Source: LMEP-6097 sp049314535 (GTDB lineage: Bacteria > Cyanobacteriota > Vampirovibrionia > LMEP-6097). Taken from it: a stretch of 12,954 bases of DNA. Of this stretch, positions 11,872-12,954 are shown piece after piece (the stretch's first letter is position 1; each line of letters starts with the position of its first letter). Made by a program: the position numbers and the translations under genes. Below the pieces are notes generated by a model. The model saw nothing but the letters and a program-made list of their open reading frames with translations, was not told the DNA's origin and did not search any database. The stretch spans positions 1 to 12,954 of the forward strand of contig JBMOEX010000063.1 of assembly GCA_049314535.1 (NCBI GenBank), in the 5' to 3' direction.

Positions 11872-12954
11872 ATGGAAATCCTAGGTATAAGTATAAAGAC
11901 CTTCACAGAGGCTGCAAAGAATATAGTAAAAGAGATAGACGCAAGTAAGTCTAATACAGCCATCAGTCAGGATGCAGGCTCTACTATTGAGAATGCTGAA
12001 TCCACTAAGGCCGTTGATAGTTTTAAAAATACAGATAATAAAAAAGTCACTGTCAATGAGCGGGATAAAGCTAATATCTGGGAAGCTGCTACTAAAGAGC
12101 ATAATGCGATCATCCCAGATGAAAAAAAAGTAACGATTAACGACAAAGTAGTCAAACTCGGTGGTAGTCAGGAAATCAAAGGGAAAAAGATAGATAGCAT
12201 CAGTACTTCAGAGCAGCATACAGCTCTAAAAGACTCGATCGAAGAAGCTACAGAAGCAAGTAAAAAGACCGTTAATAATTTTATTAGCAAGCTTAAAGGT
12301 ACTCCTAACTTATTAAAATCATTCATAGATCCAGATGGCATTAACGTAAAACTCACTGCTGGTGAAGAGGCTGCTAATAATCAATTAGCAGCATTAGATA
12401 AGAATAGAGCTGAGCTTAATAAGCGCCGTGAAGAAATTCGTGTCAGCAGCCAGAATCCAGATCTAGCTAAGGAGCAGAAAGAAGCTTTAAAAGCTGAAGC
12501 TGCCGCTCTTAGTGAGTCGATTAATAAAATCGATGCTATTCCAAAAGTCTTTAAAACTCAAAATGGCGCCAAGATTAAGATAGATAATGCTTCTAATATT
12601 AAATCTTTTGATGCAGCTCAGTTAAGTAATGAAGATATAACTAAAACAGAGCTTGAAGGCTATGAAGGAATGTTTAAACCAAATACGGCTTCTAGTGGGG
12701 ATAAACCAGCTGGTGAAGTTACAGTACCTAAAGTCAGTGATGCTTATAATGCTTTTAAAAAAGACTTTGAAGACAAGTCAGGCAAAGATTTTCAGCTAGG
12801 AGATAATCAGAATCTCATCATGTACCGTGAAGGTGATGAGGTGAAGTTCTTAATAGTGCATAGTAATGAAACTGGGAAGAAACGTACTACTCAAATCTCT
12901 AAGCCAATAGTAGCGAAGCGAGACAACCCTGAGGAAGGTGGCAAGACTACAATT
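11872..12954 (+). CDS. Partial CDS, lysine/glutamate/asparagine-rich helical protein of unknown family
   Basis: An open frame runs 361 codons from ATG 11872 to the window edge without a stop, so the gene is 3'-truncated here. I do not recognise it. It has no signal peptide or membrane segment and is highly polar (Lys, Glu, Asp, Asn, Thr, Ala). Residues about 164-222 form a likely coiled coil (for example LAALDKNRAELNKRREEIR at 172-190). A stretch around 286-340 (YNAFKKDFEDKSGKDF, LIMYREGDEVKFLIVH) could be a small folded domain. No Cys occurs in the visible part. The strong Shine-Dalgarno contrasts with the leaderless-looking housekeeping genes and groups it with the 92- and 153-residue genes. 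Minus-strand frames opposite it are shorter and lack such a site. A cytoplasmic or non-Sec-secreted structural protein is conceivable; no function is assigned. Confidence 0.87.
   Translation, partial: MEILGISIKTFTEAAKNIVKEIDASKSNTAISQDAGSTIENAESTKAVDSFKNTDNKKVTVNERDKANIWEAATKEHNAIIPDEKKVTINDKVVKLGGSQEIKGKKIDSISTSEQHTALKDSIEEATEASKKTVNNFISKLKGTPNLLKSFIDPDGINVKLTAGEEAANNQLAALDKNRAELNKRREEIRVSSQNPDLAKEQKEALKAEAAALSESINKIDAIPKVFKTQNGAKIKIDNASNIKSFDAAQLSNEDITKTELEGYEGMFKPNTASSGDKPAGEVTVPKVSDAYNAFKKDFEDKSGKDFQLGDNQNLIMYREGDEVKFLIVHSNETGKKRTTQISKPIVAKRDNPEEGGKTTI

Noticed and set aside
11751..12356. Several minus-strand open frames of 62-73 codons opposite the right-edge gene
   Set aside because: They lack ribosome sites, overlap one another, and are antisense to a longer + frame with a strong Shine-Dalgarno that stays open to the window edge.
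1..12954. tRNA or rRNA genes, insertion sequences, phage genes
   Set aside because: No cloverleaf-type GGTTCRA arm with acceptor pairing, no rRNA-like sequence and no transposase or integrase motif was noticed on either strand by eye.

Overview
The window comes from an AT-rich diderm (Gram-negative) bacterium. It encodes an Omp85/BamA barrel assembly protein, a TolC-type outer-membrane channel and a probable outer-membrane lipoprotein. Several housekeeping proteins look cyanobacterial in type. TatC reads TPTPDP where cyanobacterial and plastid TatC read TPSTDP, and it has FQ rather than FE in the fifth membrane segment. LeuA is about 535 residues with cyanobacterial-style blocks. The Omp85 has three POTRA domains. 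No photosynthesis gene is present. A non-photosynthetic relative of Cyanobacteria (for example a Melainabacteria/Vampirovibrionia-type lineage) is my best guess; this is inference, not proof.

Layout, left to right: tatC (+) converges on fmt (-). fmt diverges from a tolC-like gene (+) across 33 bp. tolC converges, with a 2-bp gap, on a minus-strand pair of small unrecognised genes: a 92-residue helical protein, then a 153-residue protein with a glycine zipper. A 241-bp regulatory interval follows, holding a dyad, an 11-bp-period direct repeat and a tiny ORF with a perfect Shine-Dalgarno. Next is a 679-residue lipoprotein (+) of unknown family built from about 44-residue degenerate repeats. It converges on a minus-strand operon of a small winged-helix protein and a divergent uracil phosphoribosyltransferase. 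Upstream of that operon is a GC-richer 121-bp palindromic element with 16-bp perfect inverted ends and a truncated second copy abutting the bamA stop codon. bamA (-) diverges from leuA (+). The window closes inside an unfinished gene (+) with no recognisable family, coding from 11872 to the edge.

Genes are mostly single units of alternating orientation. Export and envelope functions dominate: TatC for folded-protein export, Omp85 for barrel assembly, TolC for efflux or secretion, and the repeat lipoprotein. They sit among formyl-Met initiation (fmt), pyrimidine salvage (upp) and leucine synthesis (leuA). Two start modes seem to coexist. Several housekeeping genes have a -10-like hexamer 6 to 9 nt from the start codon and no Shine-Dalgarno, suggesting leaderless mRNAs. 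The small unknown genes, the operon-internal upp and the right-edge gene have strong Shine-Dalgarno sequences.

The most novel-looking items are the 121-bp palindromic element, the repeat lipoprotein, the glycine-zipper gene pair and the winged-helix/UPRT operon. No tRNA, rRNA, CRISPR array, transposase or phage gene was seen.
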